A stretch of DNA of 64,000 bases, from contig NZ_CP080623.1 of NCBI RefSeq assembly GCF_019599045.1, forward strand, positions 518,501 through 582,500, given 5' to 3'. The notes beneath the pieces are model-generated. The model searched no databases, was not told the origin of the DNA, and saw nothing but the letters and a program-made list of their open reading frames with translations. Position numbers and translations under genes: made by a program. This document shows positions 20,419 to 28,589 of this stretch, one piece after another. Each line of letters opens with the position of its first letter. Within the stretch, counting starts at the first letter, position 1. The DNA is from Roseovarius sp. SCSIO 43702. Lineage in GTDB: Bacteria; Pseudomonadota; Alphaproteobacteria; Rhodobacterales; Rhodobacteraceae.

Positions 20419-21744
20419 TCAATCCCCGCGCAGCGTGGCCCACGCATACAAGGGCCACATGAGCTTGCGTCGGAACGGCCCCAGCGGCATCCGCTCGGGT
20501 GGCCGTTTCATGATCTCGGGATGCAGCAGCTTTCCCGACCGCCCCATCACCTGGTCCCCCAGAAGCGCGCCGGCATAGCTTGCCATCGCGACGCCGTTGC
20601 CGTGATAGCTCATCGAGACGAACGCATCCGGCATCTCGGGAATGGGCCCGGTATAGGGCGTGCGGTCCCATGAAATGCTCAACAGCCCGTTCCAGTAATG
20701 CTCGACCTCGACATGGCTCCAGGCGGGGAACATCCGGTCGAAATGCCCCTTGATGACCCCCAGCATATGCGCGTCCCCCTGCGGAGAACAGCGCAAGCCC
20801 GCCCGCATCCCGAAGAGCATCCGGTTGTTCGGCATCAGGCGGAAATAATGCAGGAAGAACCGGTCGTCGTAACACATCTGGTTCGTGGTCCAGCCCTGCG
20901 CGCGCAATTCCTCGTCGGTCATGGGCCGCGTGACGATCACGTTCGATTGCGTGGGCAGGTATCGCGCGCGCATCCACTCCGGCAGGTCGTCCGAGGAATA
21001 GCCGTTCGTCGCCATCACCAGCCGCCCGGCGCGCACCGTGGCCTGCGGCGTCGTGACGGTATAGCCGTCCCGCCCCTCGATCCCCTGGACCGGGCTCTGG
21101 CCATAGATCCGCACCCCCGCGTTCATCGCCGCCCGGGCGAGGCCGTTCACGTATTTGACCGGGTTGACCGCCTGTCCGATGGGCAGGTTGAGCGCGGCAA
21201 AGAACGGACCCTTCATGCCGTTCTGCGCAAGCTCCGCCTCGGGCGTGATCGTGGGCGCGACGCCGTAATCCTCCTCGAGCTGCCGCGCCCGCGCCTCGAA
21301 CCCGTCGGCCGCCTTTCTCGTATGCGCCATGAGGCTCTCGCCCTCGGAATGGGCGTCCACCTCCATCCCGTGACGCGCCATCAGCTCTTGCGCGAACGCG
21401 ACCGAGGCCAACTCGGCCCGGCACCACTCCTTGCGCGCATCCTCGCCATAGGTCCGCCGCAGCGCCTCGTCGCTCGCCGCCGACCCCCCGAGACAGCAGA
21501 ACCCGCCATTGCGCCCCGACGCGCCCCAGCCCGGATACTCGGCCTCCAGCACGACCACGTCCGCGCCCGCCTCGGCCATCCTCAGCGCACAGGACAGCCC
21601 GGTGAACCCCGCGCCCACCACGATCACGTCCGCCGCGAGCTCGCCCTCCGCGCGCGGCACCTCCACCGGGGCGGCGGTCGTGGGCCAGTAGCAGTTCGCC
21701 CGTGGCGCGGGGCCATAGGCATGGGCGGGATAGATCCGGCTCAT
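20419..21744 (-). CDS. FAD-dependent oxidase, PuuB-like (gamma-glutamylputrescine oxidase type)
   Basis: DAO-family flavoprotein of 441 aa. It has the N-terminal FAD motif VIVVGAGFTGLSCALRMAEAG, VVVLEAEYPGWGASGRNGG as in PuuB, and the C-terminal FAD contact SYHGNGVAMASYAG. PuuB oxidises gamma-glutamylputrescine in the Puu pathway. The start overlaps the potI stop by 4 bases, so it is the last gene of the putrescine transporter operon, which supports a polyamine-derived substrate. No puuA (glutamylputrescine synthetase) is in the window, so direct oxidation of another amine is possible. Confidence 0.85.
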   Translation of the reverse strand: MSRIYPAHAYGPAPRANCYWPTTAAPVEVPRAEGELAADVIVVGAGFTGLSCALRMAEAGADVVVLEAEYPGWGASGRNGGFCCLGGSAASDEALRRTYGEDARKEWCRAELASVAFAQELMARHGMEVDAHSEGESLMAHTRKAADGFEARARQLEEDYGVAPTITPEAELAQNGMKGPFFAALNLPIGQAVNPVKYVNGLARAAMNAGVRIYGQSPVQGIEGRDGYTVTTPQATVRAGRLVMATNGYSSDDLPEWMRARYLPTQSNVIVTRPMTDEELRAQGWTTNQMCYDDRFFLHYFRLMPNNRMLFGMRAGLRCSPQGDAHMLGVIKGHFDRMFPAWSHVEVEHYWNGLLSISWDRTPYTGPIPEMPDAFVSMSYHGNGVAMASYAGALLGDQVMGRSGKLLHPEIMKRPPERMPLGPFRRKLMWPLYAWATLRGD

Positions 21745-22556
21745 GCGTGCACCGCCGCGCGCTCTTCGGCCTCCTGTCGCAGGCTCGCGCGCTTCGAGAT
21801 GAGCGACGCCGCGATCACGCCCACCGTCACGATCCCGATCATGATGGTCGAGAGCGCGTTGATCTCGGGGCTCACGCCAAGGCGCACCGCCGAGAAGATC
21901 TTGATCGGCAGCGTCGTGGCCGACGGGCCCGCCGTGAAGGACGCGATCACCAGGTCATCGAGCGACAGCGTGAACGCCAGGAGCCAGCCCGAGATCACCG
22001 CCGGCGCGATGATGGGCAGCGTGACGAGGCGGAACGCCTCGAACGGCCCGCACCCGAGGTCCAGCGCCGCCTCCTCGAGCGAGCGATCGAAGCTCACCAG
22101 CCGCGACGAGACCACCACCGAGACATAGCACATCGAGAACGTGGTATGCGCCAGCACGATGGTCAGCACCCCCCGGTCGAGCCCGATCCCGATGAACAGC
22201 AACAGCAACGACAGGCCCGTGATCACCTCGGGCATCACCAGCGGCGCGTAGATCATGCCGGAGAACAGCGTGCGCCCCACGAACCGCCCCGCCCGGACCA
22301 GCACATAGGCCGCCATCGTGCCCAGCACCGTCGCGATGGTCGAGGAGAAGACCGCGACCTTGAGCGTGACCCATGCCGCATCGAGGAACGCCTCGTTCCG
22401 GATCAGCTCGCCATACCACCGGGTCGAGAACCCGCCCCAGACCGTCACCAGCTTCGAGTCGTTGAAGCTGTAGATCACGAGGATCACCATCGGCAGGTAG
22501 AGAAACGCGAACCCGAGCGTCAGCGAGACCGTGTTGAACCATGTCGTGCGCGTCAT
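21741..22556 (-). CDS. potI: Putrescine ABC transporter permease PotI
   Basis: 271 aa inner-membrane permease. The N-terminal helix ends LPMVILVIYSFNDSKLVTVWGGFSTRWYGEL, which is diagnostic for PotI, and the EAA loop (SLEEAALDLGC...) is present. About six helices. The gene is separated from potH by a repeated palindromic element that lies over its translation start region. It pairs with PotH and uses PotG as ATPase. Confidence 0.93.
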   Translation of the reverse strand: MTRTTWFNTVSLTLGFAFLYLPMVILVIYSFNDSKLVTVWGGFSTRWYGELIRNEAFLDAAWVTLKVAVFSSTIATVLGTMAAYVLVRAGRFVGRTLFSGMIYAPLVMPEVITGLSLLLLFIGIGLDRGVLTIVLAHTTFSMCYVSVVVSSRLVSFDRSLEEAALDLGCGPFEAFRLVTLPIIAPAVISGWLLAFTLSLDDLVIASFTAGPSATTLPIKIFSAVRLGVSPEINALSTIMIGIVTVGVIAASLISKRASLRQEAEERAAVHA

Positions 22557-22748
22557 GTCCGCTCTCCCCCGTCCCGGGCCTGACCCGGGACCTCGCTCAT
22601 TGCGCGAAGGCCCCGGCTCGGCGGCCGGGGCGTGTCAGCAATGCGAAAGGTCATGTCCGCATGCCTCCCGTCCCGGGCTTGACCCGGGACCTCGCTCATT
22701 GCCCAAAGGTCCCGGCGCTCCGGCGGGGGCGCGTCCATCATGCGGCTC
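22552..22748. repeat. Tandem copies of an intergenic palindromic repeat ('PGLTRDL' type) between potH and potI
   Basis: Two copies offset by 98-99 bases. Each contains the palindrome gtcccgggcYtgacccgggac (22571-22591 and 22670-22690) followed by ctcgctcattgcS and a GC-rich arm. The repeat unit begins with gtcatgtccgc at 22552 and again at 22650; the first of these contains the potI start codon. Translated on plus it reads VPGLTRDLAHC twice, a signature I associate with alphaproteobacterial repeats rather than with a real protein. Confidence 0.8.
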
Positions 22749-23868
22749 ATCCCTCGGCCTCCCTCTGTTTCTGCTGGTTGCGCTGGAACAGGATGATCGG
22801 GATGATCAGGATGAGGAGCAGGATCACCGCCACCGCGCTCGCCACCGGCCAGTCGCGGTTGTTGAAGAACTCTTCCCAGAGCACCTTGCCGATCATCAGC
22901 GTCCGCGATCCGCCCAGCAGAGACGGGATGACGAACTCGCCCAGCGCCGGGATGAAGACGAGAAACGACCCCGCGATGATCCCCGCCTTCGAGAGCGGCA
23001 CCGTCACCAGCCAGAAGGCCGAGATGCGCGAACAGCCCAGGTCCTCCGCCGCCTCCAGAAGGCTCACATCCATCCGCTCGAGCGAGGAATAGATCGGCAG
23101 GATCATGAAGGGCAGGTAGGTATAGACGATTCCGATATAGACCGCGACATTGGTGTTGAGGATCGTCAGCGGCTCCGAGATCACGCCGGTCCAGAGCAGC
23201 ACCTGGTTGAGATACCCCTCGGTCGAGAGGATCCCCATCCACGAATAGACCCGGATCAGGAACGAGGTCCAGAAGGGCAGGATCACCAGCATCAGGAGCG
23301 TCGCGCGCCAGTGATGCGGCGCGTTCGCCATGCCGTAGGCGATGGGATAGCCCACCAGAAGGGTGAGGACCGTCGAGATGGCCGCGATCTTCAGCGACGA
23401 CAGGTAGGCGAGGAAATAGAGCGGGTCCTCGACGACCACGAACTCGGGCGTGATCGGCAACAGGAGAAGCGCAAGACCGGCCAGAAGCGCCACGCCGACG
23501 GCACCCACCGCAAGGGCGGTCAGCACCGCCGCCGCGGTGTCGAGGATCGTGTGATCATCGCGGTCGAGCACCATCACATGACGCAACCGCGGGAACACCA
23601 TCAGGAAGATACCGCCCAGCGCCAGGACGCCCAGGAAACCCGCGAAGACCGCGCCCGCGCCGATGAACTCGAAATTCTCGAAGTCGAGCCCGGTCACGAA
23701 ATCGCGAATGCCTTGCCATCCCTGGCCGAGGTCGAGCGTCGGGGTATAGGGCGGAATCGCCAGCGCGATGTCGCTCAGGCTGATCTTCAGGACGATGACG
23801 AAGGGAACGAGGAACAGCGCCAGAAGCCACAGGTAGGGGACGGCGATGAGCGTCCATTTGCGCAACAT
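22747..23868 (-). CDS. potH: Putrescine ABC transporter permease PotH (with extra membrane insert)
   Basis: 373 aa permease; E. coli PotH has 317. The N-terminus (LIAVPYLWLLALFLVPF...KISLSDIALAIPPYTP) and everything from DDPLYF-like EDPLYFLAYLSSLK onward match PotH closely, including FWTSFLIRVYSWMGIL and the EAA loop. Between them, about residues 50-150, is an insert with two predicted hydrophobic helices (around FAGFLGVLALGGIFLMV and AVLTALAVGAVGVALLAG) not present in E. coli. It lies 4 bases after potG. Confidence 0.92.
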   Translation of the reverse strand: MLRKWTLIAVPYLWLLALFLVPFVIVLKISLSDIALAIPPYTPTLDLGQGWQGIRDFVTGLDFENFEFIGAGAVFAGFLGVLALGGIFLMVFPRLRHVMVLDRDDHTILDTAAAVLTALAVGAVGVALLAGLALLLLPITPEFVVVEDPLYFLAYLSSLKIAAISTVLTLLVGYPIAYGMANAPHHWRATLLMLVILPFWTSFLIRVYSWMGILSTEGYLNQVLLWTGVISEPLTILNTNVAVYIGIVYTYLPFMILPIYSSLERMDVSLLEAAEDLGCSRISAFWLVTVPLSKAGIIAGSFLVFIPALGEFVIPSLLGGSRTLMIGKVLWEEFFNNRDWPVASAVAVILLLILIIPIILFQRNQQKQREAEG

Positions 23869-23872
23869 GCCC

Positions 23873-24997
23873 TCAGCCCTCCAACAATACGCCGGCGGTG
23901 TCGGTCCAGCTCAGCCAGACCGTGTCCTCCCAGCTGAAAGGCCGCATCGACAGGCGCCGGGTGTTCGCGGCCTGCGCCTTGATGATCTGGCCGTTGGGAA
24001 GCTTCACGTGATAGGTCGAGAGGTTCCCCAGATACGCGATGTCGAGGATCGTGCCGCGCACGGCGTTCGCGGCATCCTGCGGCTTCTCTGCACTGATCGC
24101 GACCTTCTCGGGCCGGATGGCGATGTATCCCGTCTGCCCGTCGTTGAGGCTCCGGTCGGACTTGACGTGCAACTCCGGTTGCCCTTCGGCAAAGCGCAGG
24201 TCATATCCGTCCTCCCGGCGCGTGACGCGGCCCTCGATGATCGTGACGTCCCCGATGAAATCCGCGACGTAGACCGAATTCGGCGCCTCGTAGATATTGG
24301 CCGGCGTGTCGGCCTGGATGATCTTGCCGTGATCCATCACCGCCACGCGGGACGCCACGGTCATCGCCTCCTCCTGGTCGTGGGTGACGATCACGAAGGT
24401 GGTGCCGGTCTTTTCCTGGATGTCCATCAGCTCGAACTGCGTGTCCTGCCGCAGCTTCGCGTCCAGCGCGCCCAGGGGCTCGTCGAGAAGCAGCAGCTTG
24501 GGCGCCTTGGCGAGGCTGCGCGCCAGCGCCACGCGCTGCCGTTGCCCGCCCGAGATCATGTGCGGCTTGCGCTGCGCGAATTTTTCGAGCCGGGTGAGCT
24601 TCAGCATCTCGGCCACCCGTTCCTCGATCTGCTGCTTCGGCATCCGGTCCCGCTTGAGCCCGAAGGCGATGTTGTCCCAGACCGAGAGATGCGGGAAAAG
24701 CGCGTAGGACTGGAACATCATGTTCACCGCGCGCTTGTTGGGCGGGATGGGGGCCATGTCCTGCCCGCCGAGAAGGATCGTTCCCTCGGTCGGCGCCTCG
24801 AACCCCGCGAGCATCCGCATCATCGTGGTCTTGCCGCATCCCGACGGGCCGAGCAGGGCGAAAAATTCCTTGGCGTAGATGTCGAAGCTCTGGTCGTCGA
24901 TCGCCGTGAAGGAGCCGAAACGCTTGGTCACGTTCCTGAACTGGATGAGCGGCGTCTCGTTCGGATCGTTCCACGGCTCAAAGGTCTTTTCGCCCAT
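23873..24997 (-). CDS. potG: Putrescine ABC transporter ATPase PotG
   Basis: 374 aa ATP-binding subunit. Walker A is GPSGCGKTT (residues 50-58), signature ISGGQRQRVALARSL, Walker B LLLLDEPLGALD, switch histidine FVIVTHDQEEA. The C-terminal TOBE domain is present. The N-terminal extension WNDPNETPLIQFRNVTKRFG fits PotG. It is separated from the binding-protein gene by a hairpin and followed directly by potH. Confidence 0.93.
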   Translation of the reverse strand: MGEKTFEPWNDPNETPLIQFRNVTKRFGSFTAIDDQSFDIYAKEFFALLGPSGCGKTTMMRMLAGFEAPTEGTILLGGQDMAPIPPNKRAVNMMFQSYALFPHLSVWDNIAFGLKRDRMPKQQIEERVAEMLKLTRLEKFAQRKPHMISGGQRQRVALARSLAKAPKLLLLDEPLGALDAKLRQDTQFELMDIQEKTGTTFVIVTHDQEEAMTVASRVAVMDHGKIIQADTPANIYEAPNSVYVADFIGDVTIIEGRVTRREDGYDLRFAEGQPELHVKSDRSLNDGQTGYIAIRPEKVAISAEKPQDAANAVRGTILDIAYLGNLSTYHVKLPNGQIIKAQAANTRRLSMRPFSWEDTVWLSWTDTAGVLLEG

Positions 24998-25047
24998 GTG
25001 TGTCGCTGTCCCTGTCTGAGGCCCCCGTTCTGCTGCCGGGGGTAAGA

Positions 25048-25075
25048 AACCCGCGCGGATGCGTCCGCGCGGGTT
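25048..25075 (-). terminator. Hairpin between potF and potG
   Basis: Perfect 12-bp stem (aacccgcgcgga/tccgcgcgggtt) with a 4-base loop, 15 bases after potF. On the minus strand it is followed by TTTCTTACC, a weak U-run. It probably lets some transcripts stop or be protected after potF, so the binding protein is made in excess over the membrane parts. Confidence 0.65.
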
Positions 25076-25090
25076 GGTCTTTCCGGATCG

Positions 25091-26176
25091 TCAGGTGCCT
25101 GACTTGATCTTGGTCCAGAGCCGCGTGACGCCGCGCTGGGTCTTCGCCGGGTAGGGCGTCGTCGTGTAGAGATTCTCCAGCGTCTCCTCGTCGGGGTAGA
25201 TCGCGGTGTCCTCGATCACGTCCTCGACCAGGTATTGCTGGCTCGTCTTGTTGCCGTTCGCGTAATAGACGTAGTTCGACGCGGCGGCGATGTTCTCGGG
25301 CTCCATGATGAAGTTGAGGAACTTGTGCGCCCCGTCGGGGTTCGGTGCATCGACCGGAATCGCCATCATGTCGAACCACATCAGCGCGCCTTCCTTCGGC
25401 GCGTGATAGGCGATCTCGACACCGTTGTCGGCCTCGGCCGCGCGGTCACGGGCCTGGAGGACATCCCCGGACCAGCCGAACGCCACGCAGATATCGCCGT
25501 TAGCCAGCGCGTTGATGTATTCCGAGCTGTGGAATTTCTGCACGTAGGGCCGCACCGCCGTCAGAAGCGGCTCGACCTTCTCGATGACGTCCATGTCGTG
25601 GCTGTCGGGATCCTCGCCGATATAGGCCAGCGCGGCGGGGATGAGTTCGACGGGCGCGTCGAGGAAATGGACCCCGCACTCGGCGAGCTTCTCCATGTTC
25701 TCCGGCTCGAAGATCAGCGAGAGCGAGTTGACGGGCGCATCCTCGCCCAGCACTTCCTTCACCTTGTTCACGTTCACGCCGATCCCCGTGGTGCCCCACA
25801 TGTAGTTGATCGCGTGCTCGTTGCCCGGGTCGTACTGGTCCGTGCGCTCCTGGATCACGTCCCACATGTGCTCGCGGTTGGGCAGCTTGGAATCGTCGAG
25901 CTTCTGGAACGCGCCCGCCTGGATCTGGCGCTGGAGGAACGTGCCCGAGGGCACCACCACGTCATAGCCCGACCCGCCGGCCAGCATCTTGGTCTCCAGA
26001 ACCTCGTTGCTGTCGAACACGTCATAGACAAGCTCGAGGCCCGTCTCCTGCTCGAACTTTTCGAGCAGCGATTCGTCGATGTAATCCGACCAGTTGTAGA
26101 CGCGCACCTCTTCGGCCTGCGCGAATGTCGCGCCGAAGGCGAGGGCGGTCGTTGTCGTCATCAGAAGTTTCTTCAT
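25091..26176 (-). CDS. potF: Putrescine-binding periplasmic protein PotF
   Basis: 361 aa with a signal peptide (MKKLLMTTTTALAFGATFAQA) and the PotD/PotF fold. VRVYNWSDYIDESLLEKFEQETG at the mature start, YDVVVPSGTFLQRQI, and the ligand-pocket region VAFGWSGDVLQARDRA match PotF. Delivers putrescine to PotHI. First gene of the minus-strand operon, divergent from the GntR regulator, with a TTTGATCAAA palindrome in the promoter region. Confidence 0.92.
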   Translation of the reverse strand: MKKLLMTTTTALAFGATFAQAEEVRVYNWSDYIDESLLEKFEQETGLELVYDVFDSNEVLETKMLAGGSGYDVVVPSGTFLQRQIQAGAFQKLDDSKLPNREHMWDVIQERTDQYDPGNEHAINYMWGTTGIGVNVNKVKEVLGEDAPVNSLSLIFEPENMEKLAECGVHFLDAPVELIPAALAYIGEDPDSHDMDVIEKVEPLLTAVRPYVQKFHSSEYINALANGDICVAFGWSGDVLQARDRAAEADNGVEIAYHAPKEGALMWFDMMAIPVDAPNPDGAHKFLNFIMEPENIAAASNYVYYANGNKTSQQYLVEDVIEDTAIYPDEETLENLYTTTPYPAKTQRGVTRLWTKIKSGT

Positions 26177-26222
26177 CGGTATCTCCCTATTCCCGGCACT
26201 TCTCCTGCACCGTTGCGGCGGA

Positions 26223-26232
26223 TTTGATCAAA
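26223..26232. promoter_or_regulatory. Candidate GntR operator TTTGATCAAA in the potF/gntR promoter region
   Basis: Perfect 10-bp palindrome 47 bases upstream of the potF start, between the divergent potF and regulator genes. A near copy lies before the aminotransferase gene at 27041, which suggests one regulator serves both. Confidence 0.5.
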
Positions 26233-26298
26233 CTATCTCCGCCGATGCAATATGGTAATGCTTTCACGGTGCCGTTAAACTCGCAAGGAATGGCACGG

Positions 26299-27006
26299 AT
26301 GGACATGAACGGAGTGACCGGAAACGTGACCGAGATTGCGCAGATCGACACCGGGGGCAGGACGGCGCAGGCGAACCTTCCCGCGCACGAGGTCGTCTAC
26401 CGCAAATTGCGGGCGATGGTGCTTTTCGGAGACCTTTCGCCGGGGCAGGCGGTGACGATCCAGGGCCTCGTGGACCAGCTCGGCGTCGGCATGACCCCCG
26501 TGCGCGAGGCGATCCGCCGGCTCGTGCCGCAGGGCGCGCTTGAATCCCGTGGCAACCGCCGGGTCAGCGTGCCCCTTCTGGAGGCCTCCAGCATCGCCCA
26601 GATTATCATTGCCCGTCAATGGCTTGATCCCCATCTGGCGCTCAAGGCATGCGAACGGGCGAGCGACGAGGACGTGGCCGATCTCGCCGCGCTCGACGAA
26701 CGGCTCGATCGGGCGATCGAGGACGGCGATCACCGCGCCTATCTCGAGCTCAACTACCGCTTCCACCGCCGCATCTACGACATGGCCGACGCGCCGATCC
26801 TGGCCGAGATGGCCGAGGGGCTGTGGCTCCGCTTCGGCCCCTCCATGCGCGTCGTCTGCGGACGCGTCGGCACCCAGAACCTGCCCGACCGCCACAAGGA
26901 CACCGTCGAGGCGATGCGCGCCCGCGATGCCGAGGCCGCGGCGCGCGCCATCCGCGAGGACGTGTTGCAGGGAATGGAGCAATTGCGCGCCGCCTTCGAC
27001 GGCTGA
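26299..27006 (+). CDS. GntR family transcriptional regulator (FCD type)
   Basis: 235 aa. Winged helix-turn-helix at about residues 30-95 (VYRKLRAMVLFGDLSPGQAV...MTPVREAIRRLVPQGALESR) and an all-helical FCD ligand domain with metal-binding-type histidines (NYRFHRRIYD, LPDRHKDTVEAM). Placed between potFGHI and the aminotransferase, it most likely senses a polyamine or an intermediate. ATG at 26299 has AAGGA at 10 bases; ATGs at 26290 and 26245 are alternatives with poorer spacing. Confidence 0.88.
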   Translation: MDMNGVTGNVTEIAQIDTGGRTAQANLPAHEVVYRKLRAMVLFGDLSPGQAVTIQGLVDQLGVGMTPVREAIRRLVPQGALESRGNRRVSVPLLEASSIAQIIIARQWLDPHLALKACERASDEDVADLAALDERLDRAIEDGDHRAYLELNYRFHRRIYDMADAPILAEMAEGLWLRFGPSMRVVCGRVGTQNLPDRHKDTVEAMRARDAEAAARAIREDVLQGMEQLRAAFDG

Positions 27007-27040
27007 ACGGCGGAGACCCGATTCGGTTGACTTCCCCGAA

Positions 27041-27050
27041 TTTGATCATA
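27041..27050. promoter_or_regulatory. Candidate GntR operator TTTGATCATA before the aminotransferase gene
   Basis: Nine of ten positions match the palindrome at 26223. It is 85 bases before the aminotransferase start, a place suitable for promoter control. Confidence 0.45.
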
Positions 27051-27134
27051 TCCTGACCCGCAATGTGTCTCCGGTCCGGCCCGCACGGCCCGAAGACCCC
27101 CTCCCATCTCAGCCCATTCCGGAAAGGGTCCGCC

Positions 27135-28529
27135 ATGAACATGCTCACCAACCACCTTCCCACCGACGAGCTTCAGAAGCTCGACGCGGCGCATCACATG
27201 CATCCCTTCACCTCCGGCACCGAACTGGCCGGCAAGGGCGCGCGCGTGATCACCCGTGCCAAGGGCGTCACCCTGACCGACAGCGACGGCAACGAGATGC
27301 TCGACGCCATGGCGGGGCTCTGGTGCGTCAATATCGGCTATGGCCGCGACGAACTGGCCGACGCGGCCGCGCGCCAGATGAAGGAACTGCCCTACTACAA
27401 CACTTTCTTCCACACCACGCACGTGCCGGCCATCGCGCTTTCGCAGAAGCTGGCCGAGCTCACGCCGCCGCATATCAACAACGTCTTCTTCGCGTCCTCC
27501 GGCTCCGAGGCCAATGACACCAACATCCGCCTCGTGCGCACCTACTGGGCCGAGAAGGGCCACCCCGAGAAGAAGATCATCATCACCCGCCATAACGCCT
27601 ATCACGGCTCCTCCGTGGGCTCCGCGTCGCTTGGCGGGATGAAGCCGATGCATGCCCATGGCGGCCTGCCCATCCCCGACATCCACCACATCGACGAGCC
27701 GAACTGGTATGCGGCGGGCGGCGACATGTCCCCCGAGGATTTCGGGCTCGAACGCGCGCGTCAGCTCGAGACGGCGATCGAGCATTACGGCGCCGACCGC
27801 GTCGCGGCCTTCATCGGCGAGCCGGTGCAGGGCGCCGGCGGCGTCATCATCCCGCCCGAGACCTACTGGCCCGAGATCGAGCGTATCTGCCGCAAGCACG
27901 ACATCCTCCTCATCGCGGACGAGGTGATCTGCGGCTTCGGCCGGACGGGCAAGTGGTTCGGCTCCGAAACCATGGGCATCACCCCCGACATCATGACCAT
28001 CGCCAAGGGGCTTTCCTCGGGCTACGCGCCCATCGGCGGATCGCTCCTGTCGGACGAGGTGGCGAAGGTGATGAACGATTGCGATTTCGCCCACGGCTAC
28101 ACCTATTCCGGCCACCCCGTCGCCTGCGCCGTCGCGCTCGAGAACCTGCGCATCCTCGACGAGGAGGGCATCGTGGACCGCGTCGGCTCCGAAACCGCGC
28201 CCTATGCCAAGGAGAAATGGGAAAGCCTTGCCGATCACCCGCTGGTGGGCGAGGCGCGGATCATCGGCCTCATGGGGTCCATCGCGCTTTCGCCCGACCC
28301 GGCGAACCGCGCGCCCTTCAAGGCCGATACCGGCACCGCCGGCCTCATCTGCCGCGAACATTGCTTCAACTCGGGCCTCGTCATGCGGCACGTGGGCGAC
28401 CGCATGGTCATCTCGCCGCCGCTGGTCATCACCAAGGACGAGATCGACACGCTGGTCGACCGCGCGTGGCAGGCCCTCGACAAGACGCACAAGGACCTGA
28501 AGGACAAGGGGCTGATGGAAGCGGGTTAA
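27135..28529 (+). CDS. Class III aminotransferase, putrescine/polyamine-pyruvate type (SpuC-like)
   Basis: 464 aa PLP enzyme. The N-terminal HMHPFTSGTELAGKG, the DSDGNEMLDAMAGLWCVNIGYGR region, LIADEVICGFGRTGKWFG and the PLP-lysine in MTIAKGLSSGYAPIGG are those of omega-amino-acid/putrescine:pyruvate aminotransferases such as SpuC. It transfers an amino group from a diamine or omega-amino acid to pyruvate. Position beside potFGHI and the GntR regulator supports putrescine as substrate; beta-alanine or 4-aminobutyrate cannot be excluded. A GNRA-type hairpin follows. Confidence 0.88.
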   Translation: MNMLTNHLPTDELQKLDAAHHMHPFTSGTELAGKGARVITRAKGVTLTDSDGNEMLDAMAGLWCVNIGYGRDELADAAARQMKELPYYNTFFHTTHVPAIALSQKLAELTPPHINNVFFASSGSEANDTNIRLVRTYWAEKGHPEKKIIITRHNAYHGSSVGSASLGGMKPMHAHGGLPIPDIHHIDEPNWYAAGGDMSPEDFGLERARQLETAIEHYGADRVAAFIGEPVQGAGGVIIPPETYWPEIERICRKHDILLIADEVICGFGRTGKWFGSETMGITPDIMTIAKGLSSGYAPIGGSLLSDEVAKVMNDCDFAHGYTYSGHPVACAVALENLRILDEEGIVDRVGSETAPYAKEKWESLADHPLVGEARIIGLMGSIALSPDPANRAPFKADTGTAGLICREHCFNSGLVMRHVGDRMVISPPLVITKDEIDTLVDRAWQALDKTHKDLKDKGLMEAG

Positions 28530-28552
28530 CCGCCATCACCGGATAACGAAAG

Positions 28553-28580
28553 GCGCCGCTCCGAAAGGGGCGGCGTCTTG
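28553..28580. terminator. Hairpin with GAAA tetraloop between convergent genes
   Basis: Ten-pair stem (two G-U) closed by gaaa at 28563-28566, followed on plus by cttgcgttt. It lies between the convergent aminotransferase and the orphan gene and can act for either strand. Confidence 0.6.
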
Positions 28581-28589
28581 CGTTTCCCC

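Noticed and set aside
22541..23092. Plus-strand frame with repeated VPGLTRDLAHC as a possible small repeat protein
   Set aside because: It is the translation of the intergenic palindromic repeat and runs into antisense potH; no ribosome site.
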